A stretch of 64,000 nucleotides of DNA. Source: Porodaedalea pini. Its lineage: Eukaryota > Basidiomycota > Agaricomycetes > Hymenochaetales > Hymenochaetaceae. The stretch lies in NCBI GenBank assembly GCA_002794775.1, contig NBAY01000007.1, forward strand, positions 744,001-808,000. Reading direction: 5' to 3'. Of this stretch, positions 1 through 13,104 are shown piece by piece (the stretch's first letter is position 1; every line of letters starts with the position of its first letter). A program made the position numbers and the translations under genes. The notes below the pieces were generated by a model. That model saw nothing but the letters and a program-made list of their open reading frames with translations. It did no database searches and was not told the origin of the DNA.

Positions 1-3000
1 GCCTGTTGCTCTCAAGCTCAAAATTGATACCCCGTGTATGACACGCGCACTGACGTATACAGAATGGAACGCAATCGGCATCGATCGTGCATCGAGAACA
101 CTAATAGACATTTTACCATGTCATTGCTAGCTCTCATCACATCGTGGCATCTATACGGACCGAATGCTTCCGCCGGCGGCTGGGATGCGGAATCAGGGAG
201 TACACGAGGAAGCCCTGCACATGCGTTCTGTACAGAAAATGTTCAACATGCTTCCACCAGTTAATGTCGCTAGGCGGGATGTTCGTCAGGAAAAGATCGA
301 GGCGCAAGCAAGATGATCAAATTTTACGTTGTTGGGTTGCAGACAGACCCCGCGTCCGACTCGGAGGATAAACAGATTTAACAATTGTTCTTCAACCGAC
401 CCTTTCGGCAGACGCAACTTGTGGAAAACCATCCCACCAGATGACCATGGTGAGGTCCTTGGCGCGCCAAACTAATCATTAGCATGAGCGCCGGAGCGTT
501 GACAAGTTTTACGGCCGAAGATGGCCTTGGTGATTTAAATTGAGCTACATTCATACAGCGTCAACGATAACGGTAGATCCTCGCTGTATACGACGTTCCC
601 CGACGAAGCATATGCGTGAGAAATACGCTCACAGGTTCTGAGGGTTAACATGAATTGGGTTCTCCCGCAAAAGCCGAAGACAAGTAGTATTTTTTGACAA
701 GATCTACGCTTCAAGGGGATCTCCGTGCTAATGCCATGAGTGTCGTGATCTAGAATAGAGTTATCACATAGGGCTGAGAGTAGATCGTGCCGTTTGCAGC
801 TCCCACCAATTGTAGAAGTCCAGTAAATCCATTTATTCGGCAGGCTGCGTTTAGGCGCGCCTTGCTCGGTGACAGTAGGCATCGAAAGTGTTCCGAATGG
901 CAAGTAAGCCCCAGGCGAGCCCCAGAGCAACGTACAGATAGCCAAAGCCCTTGAATGCTGTGGGTTCGATTTTGAAATCTCTGGCAGCTCAAGGTAACGT
1001 ATACGGTCGAGAATAGTATAGACTCACATTTACGGGCATCTTCGGTATGAAACAGCGCCGGGACTCGGTGATTGCCTATGACGTGTTGTTTGAGCTTGAA
1101 TGTGTAAGAGCACATGGAACGGTAGGTAAATTTAATTAGGATAATTAAGCAGAAACTTATACGTGCCGTGTACCAAAGGATACGGCAAATAATGCAGACC
1201 AATATCGACTGCTGCATAAACCCATTGCCACAAGTCTTGATCCATCAGGCCTGAGCTCCCTTATCAATAGTTGCTGTCTTGACTCCGTTCAGATGATAAG
1301 GCCATAAATGTCGCCGAGCTCAACTTCCCGCTCTTGGTTTCCGTACGGATGGCATCGAGAGCAAACCTATTGCAAGTTGAGTCCGGACTCGGTTTTGAAT
1401 AGGAAAATAGTTACCAGTTCTTTCGACGATGTGAATGATCACAAGTCCAGAAAAAAAGCCTAGGGACCGGACTTCTTTTCCTGAAGCGCGACCTGCTTCT
1501 CGTTTCATTATCCGGCCCACATAATTTCACACTGAGGAGATACATAGAGCAGATAGCAGCTTTGACCCGAAGCGCGACCAATGGCATTGGGAATCGAAGA
1601 CAGCACAGTCACTTCAATAGCTGTCTTCTTGATTCTTGAAAGACACAGGCCTCTAAATAGAGCTTCTGCGCGAAGCCTCGGGAGGGTTACCCATAATATG
1701 AACAATTCTGCGTCATCGACGTCCGATATCAAAGACCGAGAAGCAAGGAATTCTAAACACTCACAGGTTACACGCTGATAAGGCGACTATGAGATTCGTG
1801 CTGCTTCCATTCTGTCTATACCAGAGCTCTACGAGCTGCGCTTGTAGGACGCACTAATAAACGTTATATGAACAGCCAGAACGATGTCAGGAGCCCTGGG
1901 GAATCCCGGTCACAAGAGTTAGCGAGATGAGTTGTACTACGCAGTGACAAGAAGGATGCACACGCGTGGTATGCGGATAAAACCTCAATTGCACGCGTCG
2001 GGAGAGTTCGCGCGTGTCCAGTCGACGCAACTTTCGTTCGTGCCGCACTAGAAGCTCGTATTTAGCTCCGGGGCGCTAATATGCAAGTTCGCCCTTGCGT
2101 CTATGAGGTCGCAAGAAGCACGATCCGATGCGCCTGCTCTGACAAGGGTAGGAAGTATACTATGAGTCAAGGAAGCGAAGTGCTGAGAAGCAAGTATGCG
2201 GCAGCAGACCACGCACGGGGCTGCGAAGGCGAAATAGAAGATAAGCTCTTTCCCTTGGTGCTTCGCAATGTCTTGCCGAAAACAATTGAATCTCGGCCAC
2301 AGGGACTCGGAATTATATTTGGTTTCATGGGTTGGGTTAGCATTGAGCATGCGCAGAGAGTCGAGGGACGAAGACGTCGCCATTAGGTCTATGCCTGGGC
2401 TAGCAGGGGACGAGGGTTTCGAGCGGGAGATCGCGCCGCATCTCTCCGAGGTCAATTTGCGTCTAGGCTCGTCGGTATACATTCAAGGAGCTAAAGAGCG
2501 GGATAACGAGAACGTAGCTCCTAGCCGCGTGCGTGGATATAAAGCAACTCGGGTGACACCGAATCGCGTTAAAGTTACCGACCGGGGGTCAGCATGTGGA
2601 GTGTCTGTATTTGCGCGGGCGCGAGTAATAGAATATAAACAAAAGAAGACCTCACCCTTCAAGATAAATTAAAAATAGCCTTGATCCCAATTTGAAAACA
2701 TGTAGGGATGTAAAGGGTATCGGTCGGTCGGGCGCGCGACGTTTCGGAACAATATTGATCTGAAAGACAAGAGTAAGCCTTAAGCTTGTCAGCATAGGCC
2801 GCGTCCAAATGCTAACTGCGATGCGATGAACCCGTTTCTCTTTGCATTCAGATCTTGCCCTGACCGATTCATTGCAGGTCAAGTCAGGCCCAGATTGCAC
2901 TTAGCAGAGCAAAGATGGGAAGCTCACCGGCTCTCTCATCCGGTGATACCCAAATACCAATAACGAATTCAGCCAGGAATAGGTGACACTCGGTCGTTTC

Positions 3001-4431
3001 TCTTCGGCGTCGACGTGACAGGAGCTTTTCAAACTCGGTCTAATCTAAGTACCTGGGAAAATACGAAGTAGGGCTTATCTTAAGTGTAACGGATCGCGGG
3101 CACTGTCCGCAATCAGAGAGTCTAAGCCAATCAAGCTCAGTAGCTGATGAAACGTTCAGCTGTGAACTAACATGTATGAAGGGCGTGATTTATCACTGAA
3201 TGGGATGGGATTAGAATACACAAACCACTAAGATAGTTTGCTCGCGCAATATCTTCTGATCGGTATAGATGCTTGTAATATGCAAGCCTTTTACCCGAAT
3301 AATTGTCAGATTGCCTTTTTTGCGCCTCGCGGATAAACAATGGCTTACAGAGCTCTCCATGTTTCGGACCACTCAATTGCATGTGTCGATCGAGATAATC
3401 TTTCCAAACCTTGAGAATGATAAGAGCCAATGAAGCGGAAGTTTTTGACAGGTACTTGGACTTTTGGTGTAATATTGCGTCGGAGCATAGCAGCGGTCCA
3501 TGCTGTTTGCCGGGAAACCATGATCGCAAAAATCCGAAAAGCAGCGCTCGATTCATTCCGTGATTACTTGATCCCATTCGGTACCCGTCATCGGTGTTTG
3601 AGCTCGTCCGTATGGGGCTGAAAGACCTGTTCCTGCGTGGTGTCACGCTAGTGATCAAATAAGTAGTTGGCACGTAATAAAACCTTAGCAACACGAGAGC
3701 CTCTGAGTTTAGGCGTTGTTGTCCTCGGAAACAGTACGAGGAAGAGACACCAGAAGTGAAAGGCCTGCAAGCTTAGGTGTAGCACACACGCGGTTCCATC
3801 GGCACGGTAGAATGCAGCTGTGAGAACGTGCTCGTAGTAAAGCTACGCGGGAGAAGCACCATAGGGGCGCTTATTCTAAATCGACGTCCTTGAGAGAGTG
3901 AGCCGGAAATGGAAGCTGTGATGAAGGAGATAGGACGTGAGGACACACTGGCTGCTGGCTGGCGACGACCGCGGAGAATTCGTGATTGAATATGGGCGCA
4001 AGTACAAGGCGAGACAAGTCTGATTTCTCCGTAGAACGCTCTAGACGAATCGGGAAAAATGATCTCCCACGAGTAAAAGAAATGGTGCGCCCATCCGCCC
4101 TGGTTTGTGTTAGAACATTAATACTGTTGTTTTGTTGTAAGGGTACGTGCGTGAGATGGAGGATAAGCCGACCCCTGGAGAGCATGATGATGGTCAAAGT
4201 TAAGAAATTGCGTGGGAACAAAATTGAGGATTTAACTTTAGTCGCGCTTGAGTTTTAAGGTTAGCCGCTTGTATCCGACATGTGCCTGCTTGCTTATTAT
4301 GGACAAGTAAATGTAACTATTATGTAACTCTAAGCTAGACGCGCCAGTTGCTCAATTCTGCATTCTCTCTCAACAACCACGACGTCGAGCGCAGCCGCGC
4401 AGTCCTCCTCGACGCCATCCCCGTCCCTCAA
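1..4431. other. gene-free left flank
   Basis: No coding region can be supported on either strand. Open frames are short, mutually overlapping and have no family resemblance or plausible splicing. I saw no tRNA, terminal repeats or simple-sequence array. The stretch ends at the WOPR regulator gene, so its right-hand part probably holds the promoter and 5' leader of that gene. It could also be old, decayed transposon DNA; nothing in it decides. Confidence 0.5.
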
Positions 4432-6170
4432 ATGCAGCACCCAACGTGCACAAACATCCGCATTCGCTCGACCCGTGATGCACACATTATCTTTCATGCC
4501 GTCTCCCTCAATATCCTACCCATCATCTCAAGGCGCCTCGACGCTGACGAGCGCGCGGCGCTCCGCTCTGGATGCGTCTATGCATGGGAGGAACGTGGTC
4601 CGCACACTGAAGTGACTGGTCTCGGAATTGAACGTTTTACAGAAGGTAGACGTTGGGGCCCTTCGCGCGTTCGAGACGTGAGTTCCTTAGTGCCGATAGC
4701 GTTTTCTCCATTTCTTAATTGTATTATGCAGGAATTTCTTTTTTATTATGAGAAAAGTCCTCCAGGACATCTGAGAGATAAGGAAAACCCGATGCTTGAG
4801 GAGCGCATGCGTAAGCACTGGGATCCCCTTGTCAAGCAGACGTATTCGGTTTGGGTGGACGGACCCAGAGGTCGCCGAAAGTGGCATTTAAGTAAGCCTT
4901 CTCAGTCATATAGAGACTACGCCCCTAAGAAGAATGACTTACTCGCGGCCCCGTCACATCCTCCGCAGCCGCTTATTTTACCCAGGCGACCGTTGACCGT
5001 TTACAGACCGTAGACGACTTGCCCCAGCTATTGGGACTCGAAGTCCCGCCGGGAAAATATATCTCGACGCGTCTAGGAAAACCGCGGAGGCAGGATGATA
5101 CCATTATAGCAGGTTCCAGCAGTAATGGAGCCGATTTATCAACAAATGATGTTTTCCGCCCAACAAATATGACTGCCCCGCGCACATATGCACCGTTCCC
5201 TATGCCTTACCAGGTCACACCTCCAATACCGTCTCTAGGTCCTCAGCAACAACTTTATGATCCACGTCAGCAGTATTATGGGCAACCTCCCCCGCCAGCC
5301 AGCGGTTATGAGTATCCTCAGCAGCAACAGTCCGGTAGACCTATGCATGCGGTGCCCGAGGCCCATAGGCAATTCTACGGTGCGAATTCCTCTCCCGACC
5401 CGGTATATCATTAGTTCGCTTACTTTCTGTCGATATATGTGGATATTGGGACTGCAGGCACGCCCGCTTTGATTCGTCACCCTGCTGACTACCCTCAATT
5501 ACAGCCTCATGGCTATTATCCGCGTCCGGAGCATGTCCGATCACCATCTTCTTTTCAGCACCATTATGCTCCCTCACCGTACACGTATGCCCCACCTTCA
5601 AACTCTCATGCCAACCTGCAGCTACCGACTCCGACGACGTCAAGTTCTCAATCCAGTCCAGTCTATTCTCCTCATGAGTATGCCGAGCACATTGCTCATC
5701 CTGGATCGCCACCGGTACCGTATGACTCTCCGGCGGCGAGCGGCTCTATGCCATTGCCACCCCAAACTTACCAGTGCCTCCTTTCCCCGCCCTTCGGGCG
5801 AGAGAAACGTCCACCGCCGATCATCCCGTCGCAAACAAAGACGGAGCTTCCTTCTCCCGAACCCACGTCTCCGGGCGAGACATGCACTTCACCTCGTCGT
5901 CCCACTTTGACCCTTCCTCCGCACCTAGCGAACCGGTTTTCGCCTCCGGTTTCAGACGCGAGGGACGAGCATGTGGAAGACGACTCCCCAGCAGTCTCGC
6001 CGCCGCATTCCCCACACAGCGCGGTCTCCTCGTCTAGTGTGCCAGGCGGTAAACAACTAAATCTCGCACCGTTACGGACACTCGTGCGTGCACAGGCGCA
6101 TCCATACCGGCGAGACAAGTTCGATGACAAGGCGTTGATGGCGTTCACTGGGCGCAAGGCCTCTGATTGA
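4432..6170 (+). CDS. Gti1/Pac2 (WOPR) family transcription factor
   Basis: Exons 4432-4677, 4732-4891, 4969-5402 and 5505-6170 give 501 aa. The start is the ATG whose product opens MQHPTCTNIRIRS, the usual beginning of basidiomycete WOPR proteins. The first WOPR half covers about residues 1-95, with the hallmark RFTEGRRWGPSRVRD joined across intron 1 to EFLFYYEK. The second half covers about 105-155, with LVKQTYSVWVDG and then KWHL joined across intron 2 to TAYFTQATVD. The rest is rich in Pro, Gln and Ser with no further domain. WOPR proteins (Wor1, Ryp1, Gti1, Pac2) are DNA-binding master regulators of morphology, mating or nutrient response; the role here is inferred from the family only. 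The gene sits alone between two long gene-free stretches, which fits a heavily regulated locus. Intron 3 (102 nt) is the least certain junction. Confidence 0.93.
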
Positions 6171-9100
6171 CTCTAAGCGGTCCTCCATTCCGAATACACC
6201 CGTGGAAGAGTGAGGCCTGAACGAAATTAACCCTTTGCTTTCCCTCAAACGGGTCAACTCTGTTGCTTTTGCGTTCAATGGGCATCATGCGACCTAAGGG
6301 TGCGAGGCTAATTTTACCAACGGATGTAGCCGAATAGGCCGGGAGTTTGTCTTACCATTGATCTCTCTGCTTCTACAGTCAAATAAAAAACGCGTCCGTT
6401 CTTCCGTTGTTAATAGCCTCACTTCCTCCACCGTGTAATCCTCATTCCCTTAACGTTCTGTCACAAAAAGAAACCTTCATGTCTCGGGTCCATATCTCTT
6501 CCCCATTACATTGCTTCTATCGGACGCTTCACCAGATGCCTGCCCTTTCATGCTCAGATCTATATCATAACCCGTTACATGTTTCTCTCATCCTTAATAT
6601 CGTTGGCATCGCCGGGTCATGGTTGTAACAAACGCGGGAATCGTGCGGTTGCTTCTTGCCATTCTTTCTCCTCCGTCCGGGTCTGCTATCTTCCGGAGGA
6701 AATGTGTATCCGGTTAGTAGCCTCGCAATTCCATGCGCAGCGGAACTGTAGTAAAGCTGTGTGAGAACTTTCTAATCTTTATTTTCTTCTTCGACTCGCA
6801 GATGTGTACTTGTGTCCCTGTGCGGCGTTGTTCCCTTTCGACCTATGAGATACGCTTCGTTTCCCTCTCTCCTCAACCTTCTTCTCTTTCTTCCTGCCTC
6901 ACACTTGCAACAGCTGTTAGGACATTTGTATCAGTAACTCCGTACCGTCGCGTCTCGTCCTGAATTTTATTAATTATAGTATCGTCATGTCCGTGTCTAG
7001 TTCTATGAGAATATGTGACGCACCCCCCAAAAAGTGCAGGGGTGCCGGGTTCTGCACCACATCTGCTGTGTACCCTCTTGCTCGCAAGATATCTTTGGAC
7101 TGAAAGCGGAGACTCAGATTTCTGTGAATCAGGCGAAGAGGGACCAGAAGGCGTTTCCGTGAGTCCTTGAGGCAAGGTGGATCGGACAAGCGATATCTCC
7201 CTCATAAATCTTGTCCCGGTTCAATTTGTCGGAGTCGATGATACTAATGGGTTCCTATTCTTTAATGAGTGACATTCATGTGTGTATTAGAGTCTGAACT
7301 CTGAAGGGTCCCCGCCTGATTAGTACTGCAGATCGGTCGAGATGTCCCAGAAAGGAAAGACAATCCTCAGGTCATTGTTTCGAAGTTTCCCTTTCTGTGT
7401 ATAAGCCACCCTTCTCTTCAAGGCGAAGTTGCATATAGGCTTGCAGGCACATTTTCTGTGTTATCTAAGGCAATGCGAAAACGAAAGTACTCTGTCGACT
7501 TGCTAAATCTGGCTGCTGTACTCTCCATGAACCATCCAGGGCTTTAAATTCTCACAACGGCCATAGGCGCTTAAATCCGTGAATTTTCAAGCCTGCTGAA
7601 TTCAGTGAAGAACGGTAGTATATCGGCGGAGTAGCAAAGGCTACAGCTGGGGACATGCTCGTTTTCTCACTTCTTCAAAGAGAGTATTCTTCCCAAAGGT
7701 TCGCTTTTATCCTCCATGTGATTGATTATTTTCAAGGCTTGCTGATGCTAATTGTACGTATATTCACTTCGTATCCTAACGTAGAAGTGCGGCGACTCGG
7801 ACTTCGGGGCTCCTGTTACCCGGTACACAGATGCCTCTGGACTGAGACTCCGTGTTGCGAATAGGCCCTCTAGCTGCCCTCCGATACGCTCCTTGACGTC
7901 TTTCGTCAGAAGATGTATTCTTCCGCTAAGATGCAGAGTTCTGGGGTTGTTGAGCTCCATTCAGTTATCTTCATCTTGACAAACATGGTGCGGTGTTTGT
8001 TTGTCCCACATTCGGCCATATCTTTCTGCGTGACGTCGCACGGTATCACTGGGTGCTCGAGCTAGGCCCTTCGGTAACACGGACTCTCAAGTTTTACTAT
8101 TTCACCACTGCAAAGCTGGCATTCGCGTCTCTCCCGCGAGGCTTTCAAGCTATGTTATCTGATCCTTCGACATCTACCGCATTGTTCTCATCGCTGAACT
8201 TAAGCTGGTCTCCGCGAGACGCTTTTTATGTTTAGCATACTAGCTTACTAGGTGCGTGGCCTCCTGTGAGTCTTCCGCTTCCTTTTCCATGGAACGTGAT
8301 GGACCTGAGTGTTCGCTTAGTTTATGCAGCTGGGCTTCTGTATATGCGTTCCGAGCTAGAACACTGCTGCTGATGCCTCGAGTGCGAAGAGCGCGGTAAA
8401 GTAGGGGTGCACTGCCCAACATGGCACAGAAGCAATGCAATTCCGCCGGCACCTGGACAACCCCTCGACCTGGATCCTGAGTCGACACGCGCCGACAGTG
8501 GCCAAAATTAACATGCTGAGAACTTACGTGAGTACTATGCGCCCGTCGTATCGCCGACTCGGAGTACACCCACTAAGCATCTATCAAACCTCGTTCTTTC
8601 ATTGCTAGCGTAGCTGATGGTTGTACTACATAAGGACTCAGTTCGCAGCACGCGTTCACCATGCGCTAATGTCTGCTACTCCCCTCCCTAGCAATTCTGC
8701 ATTTGTAAACGCGATTCCTCGTCATCTTCTTTCAGGGCCCTCGAGCTGAGACTTGCTCATGCCGTCTTCTCGATGCAGGGTGTTATCATGAATGCCCACC
8801 AAGACGAATGATGTGTTTCCTCATATGCTTAGCGCCCCACTGCTTATTGCGGCGATCTGTTGCAGCGATCTGATGGGAGTCAATTTCTTGTTCATGAGTG
8901 CGGGAGGCGGGAGAAGGACGAGCGGGAAGCAGGAGAACGGAGAAAAGACTGTGACACTAGTACTCATGCAAGAATAGAACTACAGCGTCCTCGAAGGTAA
9001 GACAGCGGGGTTTCCGACCTACACACGATAACACTTAGGATTCATCGAACGCCGTACTGAAAACAGGAGCGTCAGTGGGAAGTCAACGTTACAGAAGCCG

Positions 9101-9342
9101 ACACGGGTCTCCACTTTCATTCTCTACCATTCCTGTACGCGGCAAACTTAGGGATTGACCCCACATTCAGCGAAATTTGATAGGGCCATGGAGGAATGCA
9201 ATTGTATGTCATAAGTACATGTGGAAAGTAATGAAAGCGACAGACATGTGGATTGTAGCAGGCAATATATATGACGGATGGAAAAGGAGCAAGAAGAGAA
9301 GAAAAGCACCGCATGCAGTATCGATGGTCCCTCAAATCAAAT
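6171..9342. other. gene-free interval
   Basis: About 3.2 kb without a supportable gene. An AATAAA at 6382-6387 lies about 210 bp after the WOPR stop codon and may be its polyadenylation signal. The remaining open frames are short and unlike any protein I know. No repeat or terminal inverted repeat was seen. Confidence 0.5.
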
Positions 9343-10515
9343 TTACCATTCGAACTCACTGAGAGGTAGATAAAGTTAATGAGATTGTGTAATTCGGACA
9401 ACGACGAATGGAAGTACGTACCAAGTACATTTTGCAAATAGATAGTCCTTCCCGTTGACGTGAATCATCCCATCCTTCAGAACACACTTCCACTTATTCT
9501 TGACGCGGGCAACCTATACATTCAGAGACGCATAAATAAATCGGCGTGGGTCGATAGAACACAGAGCAAAAAAAGCACAATTTTTTACAGAGAACGAAGA
9601 GCGCCATAGACGAGAACCTTACCTTATCATAAGTGCAAAATACAATATCCGTTTCCCCGAGAGCTCCCTCTTGGTCTTCTTCTTCCCCGTCTGTGTCAGA
9701 GTCGTCTAAATCTGAGTTGATCTCCTCGGAATCTGCCACACCCGTCTGACTCTGAGCGGGCAGGGGTAAAGAAGGATGCAATGAGCGGGGTGGTGCATAA
9801 GATTGGCTCTGTGGAGGAGATGGTGAATCGGACGCAGAAGAAGGCCCATCTACTTGGGGTATACGAGTTTGAGACGGAGTTTGTGGGTTGCTTCCGGGCA
9901 CCGGAGTCTGGGCATATGTCGGGCGAACTACCATGTTCTGAGATGTACCCCCATAATGGTGTTGCACGCCCGTTGGAATAGAGGGAGGACGAGGAGGACC
10001 GGGCAAAGTCGGGCCAGGCAGAGTCGGGATATACGTCGGCATGTTGCTTGGTAGGGGGAAGCGGTTCTCGACTGGCTCCGCCTTCACTTGTGGCTGGGGA
10101 GGAGCATACTGAGGGTACGCTGGGTGCATTTGCGGAAGCGAAGGATGTGAAATATGGGGAGGGTAATGATGTTGAGGAGCATTCTGAGGAACTGCCGGCG
10201 GTGTCTCAAATTCTGCGACGTGGGACGCAATTACTTTGTTCTCCCATCTCTGCAAGGAAACACATAAGCACCTTGAATACCACAGCAAGTGGCGGACGGC
10301 TAGTACATTGAGACATACAAAGTGTACTCACACTCTGCAGGTCTCCCAGAACTTCCTCTCCGACGCCGTAGTCATCGAACTCGCTTTTAATGTTCGCAAT
10401 TACATCGTCGATAATGGCCCGGTAAATCATAGGCTCAAGAGGCCAGACTCTAGCGTTACCAGCTGCACCATTCCATGAAGAACAGTGTTCAGCTTACCAC
10501 AATTTTATTAGACAT
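9343..10515 (-). CDS. TOA1: transcription initiation factor IIA large (alpha/beta) subunit
   Basis: Exons on the minus strand are 10515-10498, 10433-10332, 10249-9623, 9513-9422 and 9358-9343, giving 284 aa. The protein opens MSNKIV and continues across intron 1 into PMIYRAIIDDVIANIK, the N-terminal helical region that pairs with the small subunit. A long Pro/Gln/His-rich linker follows, then an acidic stretch (SDLDDSDTDGEEEDQEG, about residues 215-235), then the C-terminal beta-barrel half with DIVFCTYDK, VARVKNKWKCVLKDG and the terminal EFEW. TFIIA stabilises TBP on the TATA box. The last exon holds only 16 coding bases (ending E-F-E-W-stop); its acceptor is recognised by that conserved tail. 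All junctions are GT-AG and keep frame. A TATA box lies 78 bp upstream. Confidence 0.93.
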
Positions 10516-10592
10516 GGCACTCTGCGTCGACCACGGCGGCGGCGACAATACGGCGGAGGCGCTCTGGTGATGGGGAGAGACGAAGACGTGGC

Positions 10593-10600
10593 CTTTTATA
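10593..10600 (-). promoter_or_regulatory. TATA box of the TFIIA gene
   Basis: TATAAAAG on the minus strand, 78-85 bp upstream of the TFIIA start codon at 10515. The sequence is a perfect TATA match; its use is inferred. Confidence 0.6.
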
Positions 10601-10747
10601 CCTCGTTGCTCTCCAGGTGAAAGGCCTGCCGATCCCAAATGCGGAAGTAAAATTCCCACGCACAGACCTCATTGGCTGACATTATCATTCTTTCAACTTC
10701 AATTCGAACTGCAGTGTCAGCACGAAAGAAATATTGAGGCAGATGCA

Positions 10748-13027
10748 ATGAGCATACTAGCTTACCCCTGGACATCTGTTAGTCAAAATTCCGCTGGTAT
10801 AGATCGTCTCTTGCTTGGTCTGGTCATTGGTATTTCTCTAGGACTGGGCTCAACGAGCCTTCTGAATCTGTACGGAAGCCGGAATAGGGACAAGAACGCA
10901 GATTTCCCTGATCTATCTCAAGGGCCGATTGAAGTACGGGGCGATGAAGTGGTCAAAGGGGTCCCCGGTTTAATCGGTAACTTTGATTGATACTAACTGT
11001 CCGAATGACTTTAATGGGTACTAATAGGGAATACGCCCCTTGTTCGTATAAACTCTCTTAGCGATGCTTTGGGGGTGGAAATACTCGGGAAAGCAGAGGT
11101 ACGTGTCTTGTCCTACGGATGCTTTTGGAGTCTTATTTTTCGGCAGTTTCTTAATCCTGGCGGGAGTGTCAAAGACCGTGTCGCCCTGAGAAGTATTATC
11201 TTTTTTGTCTTTACAAAGATTGAAACTCATTCTGCACAGTGATCAACGATGCTGAAAGTGAAGGGCTACTTCATCCACACACCGGTTCCAGGATATTCGA
11301 AGGGACTGTAGGTTCAACAGGCATCTCCATCGCGACAGTGGCTCGTGCTCGGTACTCTTTCTGTCTTACTGCCTCTCCGTGAAAAACAATTCATTGACAT
11401 TACAACAATATTTCAGCGGCTATGAGACAAGTAAGAGAAATTGCCCTTACAAGACCTTTAGACTATTTATTGACCTAATAATCCAGCGATCATCATAACT
11501 GATGACGTCGCGGACGAAAAAACCAAGGCGTTAAAGGCACTCGGCGCTCAGATTGAGAAAGTCAGGCCGGCTAGTATAGTAGACAAGAAGCAGGTCAGTT
11601 TCTTCTCCGGTTATCGGGCATGCGTTGTGAATAGCTGGATGGTCTTTTGCAGTTTGTCGTATGTCTGCCCCTTTTTGTGTGCCTTTGCTATTTTTCATCT
11701 GACTTAACTTATTAGAACCTAGCAAAACAGCGTGCCCGAGAGTTCGGAAAGACAGACGTCATCCAAGCTCTAGAATCCTCAGTTGCCTCCGCCGATACCT
11801 CGCTTTCCAGTTCCTCAACCATTGTCGTCACCTCGACAGCAACGGAATCAGAAGCGAAAGGGACAGACTCATCACCTTTCGATGAGCTACAAATGAGGCC
11901 GAGAGGTTTCTTCGCGGATCAATTCGAAGTAGTGTCTGTGCTCGTATATAAGGTTTATCTGACACTGAACATATTCTTCTCGAGCAGAACAGGAGCAACT
12001 TCAAAGCTCATTATGACGGGACAGGCCCTGAGATCTGGAGGCAGACAGACGGAAAGGTCGCGGCTTTCGTGTCTGGCGCGGGTCAGTATTCCCCTCCACC
12101 TAAATGCCCCAAAGTTTGAAGTACGTGGCGTATTTAGGCACGGGCGGGACCATAGCTGGGACGGGAAAGTATCTAAAAGACATGGATGACAGCATCATTG
12201 TCGCTTTGAGTGATCCCGAGGGTTCCGGGTTATACAACAAGGTATGTTTGCTTGTTTGCTCAGCGTTACGCGTATTTGCAGAAACGACTTCAGATCAAAT
12301 TTGGCGTCATGTATGACTCTAAAGAAAGAGAGGGGACGAAGCGTCGGCATCAGGTGGATACCGTCGTGGAGGGAATGTCGGTTTATTGTAAATTTTGTCA
12401 AGCAAACCTCCGCGCTAACCGTCTTCCACCTTTCCTTCAGAGGCATCAACCGCCTGACAAGCAACTTCGAGCTTGCACTCCCGATAATTGATGACGCTTT
12501 CCGGTTAGCTGAACACCTTTTGCTCTTGTATCCTGCAAGATCTCTAGCAAATGTTCATATTGGTTCAGTATAACCGACGCCGAAGCAGTTGCAATGTCAC
12601 GCCACCTTATGCTGAACGATGGTCTTTTTCTGGGGTCCAGTAGCGCTTGCAACGTATTCGCATGCGTTAAGCTCGTCAAAAAGATGGGCTGGTCCAGCGG
12701 CGAGCGGGTTGTAACAATTCTGTGAGCCGAAATACTCCTAGTAATCGTTGAAGGTAGCATCATCTAATGTATCTCGTTATAACTTCAGATGCGACTCAGG
12801 CTACCGCCACTACTCGAAGGTAAGACCTCTTGCTGATAATTAAGGTCAAAAGCTCATATCTCTATGATGCAACCGCCAACATTCGTTTCGAATGTTAGTT
12901 TTGGTACGTCTGTGCTGGCTCAGAACTAATCGACGTGCTAACTGCGCCCTATAGGAACGATGAGAATCTCGATAAAGCCGGAATTCCAATTGACACAATG
13001 ATAGTACAGGATGCATTGAAAGCGTAG
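10748..13027 (+). CDS. membrane-anchored cysteine-synthase-like PLP enzyme
   Basis: Sixteen exons: 10748-10976, 11028-11098, 11147-11192, 11240-11351, 11417-11430, 11487-11593, 11653-11658, 11716-11928, 11988-12081, 12138-12241, 12294-12376, 12441-12503, 12569-12721, 12789-12819, 12899-12903 and 12955-13027, giving 467 aa. It is a fold-type II PLP enzyme of the O-acetylserine sulfhydrylase/CBS-like family. The PLP lysine is K109 in NPGGSVKDR, and the phosphate-binding loop GTGGT begins at about residue 298. A hydrophobic segment at about residues 20-42 suggests membrane anchoring, as in the yeast YGR012W/cys12 group, where the relatives are mitochondrial; location here is inferred. An insert at about residues 205-240 is Ser/Thr-rich. 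Exons 5, 7 and 15 are only 14, 6 and 5 nt, each needed to restore family-conserved sequence. True cysteine synthesis versus a related activity cannot be told from sequence. Confidence 0.9.
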
Positions 13028-13104
13028 CACAGAAGTAATAAAGACAGCTAAAGGTACAAGGATTACATTAAAAGGCAAAATATTGTGAGCAAAGATATGT
13101 AACA

